This document shows positions 7,520 through 8,519 of a stretch of 8,519 bases of DNA, one piece after another. Origin of the DNA: Campylobacteraceae bacterium. GTDB lineage: Bacteria; Campylobacterota; Campylobacteria; Campylobacterales; Campylobacteraceae. The number at the start of each line of letters is the position of its first letter. Position 1 is the first letter of the stretch. The notes beneath the pieces were generated by a model, which did not search any database, had not been told where the DNA came from, and saw nothing but the letters and a program-made list of their open reading frames with translations. The position numbers and the translations under genes were made by a program. The stretch is from contig JAIRQK010000158.1 in assembly GCA_031256525.1 (NCBI GenBank), positions 1-8,519 on the forward strand, read 5' to 3'.

Positions 7520-8028
7520 TAAATAAGCCTTTTTGGTTTGGATTTTCTTTTTATCGATTCGCTTCTAATCTTCTTTTGCAAAATCATAACCGCATATTGA
7601 AGCGTTTCTGGTCTTGGAGGACAACCAGGCAAATAAACATCAACAGGAACGACTCTATCCACTCCCTGAATAGTTGAATAGGTGTTAAACATTCCGCCAG
7701 TATTTGCACAACTTCCCATACTTATAACCCATTTTGGTTCTGGAATCTGCTCATATATTCTTCTCATAATTGCAGCATGTTTTTTTGTTAATGTACCTGA
7801 AATTATAATTCCATCAGCTTGTCTTGGACTTGCACGGAAAATTGTCCCAAACCTATCAAAATCGTATCTCGCAGCCCCTGCAGCCATCATCTCAATCGCA
7901 CAACATGCAAGTCCATAAGTTGCAGGCCAAAAAGAGTTACTTCTTCCCCATTGGACAATCTTATCTATTGTTGTTAACGCTATTGGCAAACCGCCATCTT
8001 GAAAATAATTTACTTTATGCTGTGCCAT
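7519..8028 (-). CDS. nuoB: NADH-quinone oxidoreductase subunit B (NuoB), cluster N2 carrier
   Basis: PSST-type subunit that binds [4Fe-4S] cluster N2, the immediate electron donor to quinone. All four ligands are visible: the tandem C42-C43 in [11 protein letters not shown]107 in GSCANTGG, and C136 in LPGCPPRPE. The 169-residue length is normal for the family. Further hallmarks are [17 protein letters not shown] (65-81) and WVISMGSCA (100-108). The C-terminus is a basic tail ([11 protein letters not shown]). The ATG at 8028-8026 lies inside the end of nuoA (19-base overlap) with a near-perfect Shine-Dalgarno AAAGGAGC at 8042-8035. The reading frame is intact with no sign of transfer. Confidence 0.99.
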   Translation of the reverse strand: MAQHKVNYFQDGGLPIALTTIDKIVQWGRSNSFWPATYGLACCAIEMMAAGAARYDFDRFGTIFRASPRQADGIIISGTLTKKHAAIMRRIYEQIPEPKWVISMGSCANTGGMFNTYSTIQGVDRVVPVDVYLPGCPPRPETLQYAVMILQKKIRSESIKRKSKPKRLI

Positions 8029-8399
8029 TCTAACGCTCCTTTATTCCAAGCATAAACAAATCCTATTGTAAGTAAAAGTATAAAAAGTATCATCTCTACA
8101 AATCCAAACATTCCCAAGTACTCAAAATTTACAGCCCAAGGAAACATAAAAATAATTTCCACATCAAAAAGAATAAATAAAAGCGCATATAGATAAAAAT
8201 GCGATGAGAAACGATTTGGCTGCTTTGTTACAGGAAATCCACACTCATAAATTGTTAATTTTAATTTTTCATCATTTGAACGCGAAAGTTTTTTACCTAA
8301 ATAATTTGATAGATTGACAACAATCAAAAACAAAAAAAAACTAAAAACAAGAAGAAAGAAAGCACCAAAATAGGGGTGCGAAAACTCCATATGAGACAT
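8010..8399 (-). CDS. nuoA: NADH-quinone oxidoreductase subunit A (NuoA)
   Basis: Small membrane subunit beside NuoH at the quinone cavity, first gene of the operon. It has 129 residues with three hydrophobic helices at about 11-31, 67-87 and 98-118. Family motifs are YECGFP (51-56, in the loop between helices 1 and 2, with the conserved cysteine), FDVEIIF (78-84, acidic pair within helix 2), and WNKGALEW (118-125) at the C-terminus. The start at ATG 8399-8397 has TAAGGAT five to seven bases upstream. A second ATG at 8390 (residue 4) has no comparable spacing and is less likely. A run of nine A on the plus strand (8332-8340) falls in helix 1 as Phe/Leu codons. Confidence 0.97.
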   Translation of the reverse strand: MSHMEFSHPYFGAFFLLVFSFFLFLIVVNLSNYLGKKLSRSNDEKLKLTIYECGFPVTKQPNRFSSHFYLYALLFILFDVEIIFMFPWAVNFEYLGMFGFVEMILFILLLTIGFVYAWNKGALEWHSIK

Positions 8400-8519
8400 T
8401 AAAATCCTTAAAAATTTTACTTTTCTATTATGAAACTATAATTTTATAATATATAGATTAATTTATACTTTATTTAAAAAAAAAAATATAAACACAAAAA
8501 TTTTTTTATGTTACAAAAT
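8400..8519 (-). promoter_or_regulatory. AT-rich leader of the nuo operon, probable promoter region
   Basis: The only intergenic stretch in the window, non-coding on both strands as far as I can see, almost entirely A/T. On the minus strand it reads toward nuoA. Possible -10 hexamers are TATAAA (8448-8443), TATAGT (8440-8435) and CATAAT (8432-8427); AT content is so high that these cannot be ranked. Upstream there is a run of 11 T (8486-8476 on this strand) and further A/T tracts. Campylobacterota sigma-70 promoters typically use a -10 box and periodic A/T tracts without a clear -35, which fits. The Shine-Dalgarno TAAGGAT (8410-8404) of nuoA closes the region. No operator or riboswitch is recognisable, and the upstream neighbour is outside the window. 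Confidence 0.45.

Noticed and set aside
8476..8486. Run of 11 A (T on the minus strand) as a terminator or phase-variable tract
   Set aside because: No GC-rich stem precedes it, so it is not a convincing intrinsic terminator; homopolymeric A/T is expected in such AT-rich leaders and no variation can be seen in a single sequence.
1..8519. Mobile elements, CRISPR arrays, tRNA/rRNA genes, inverted repeats
   Set aside because: The window is filled by contiguous complex I genes with uniform composition; I saw no direct-repeat arrays, transposase motifs or RNA gene signatures.

Overview
The window is a nearly complete left-hand portion of a respiratory complex I (nuo) operon. All genes are on the minus strand and are read from about 8399 down to 1. 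The DNA is AT-rich throughout. The gene order is nuoA-B-C-D, then two small non-canonical genes in the nuoE/nuoF slots, then nuoG-H-I-J, with nuoJ cut by the window edge. This arrangement is the hallmark of Campylobacterota (Campylobacter, Helicobacter, Arcobacter, Sulfurimonas and relatives), where the true NADH-oxidising subunits NuoE and NuoF are replaced by homologues of Cj1575c/HP1264 and Cj1574c/HP1265. The genus cannot be fixed from sequence reading alone; a free-living Sulfurimonas- or Arcobacter-like organism would fit.

Layout from the operon start: 8400-8519 is a very AT-rich non-coding leader that probably holds the promoter. Then come nuoA (8010-8399), nuoB (7519-8028), nuoC (6719-7519), nuoD (5485-6717), the Cj1575c-like gene (5244-5474), the Cj1574c-like gene (4405-5244), nuoG (1926-4418), nuoH (937-1929), nuoI (279-926) and partial nuoJ (1-286). 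Neighbouring genes overlap by 1-19 bases or are separated by at most 10 bases, so the set is surely one transcription unit with translational coupling. The remaining membrane genes (rest of nuoJ, then nuoK-N) are expected beyond position 1. I see no RNA gene, mobile element, CRISPR array or terminator.

Working together: NuoG and NuoI form an iron-sulphur wire, NuoB carries terminal cluster N2, NuoB/NuoD/NuoH form the quinone pocket, and NuoA/H/J belong to the proton-translocating membrane arm. No FMN/NADH-binding subunit is present. Established work on Campylobacter and Helicobacter points to flavodoxin (or another low-potential carrier) as the electron donor.

This is a known type of system rather than an undescribed one. 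The two most interesting points are these. First, the protein in the nuoF slot appears by hand alignment to be a shortened paralogue of the C-terminal half of NuoG, which itself carries a Lys/Glu-rich insertion. Second, NuoG holds cysteines for an extra [4Fe-4S] cluster while lacking N7.
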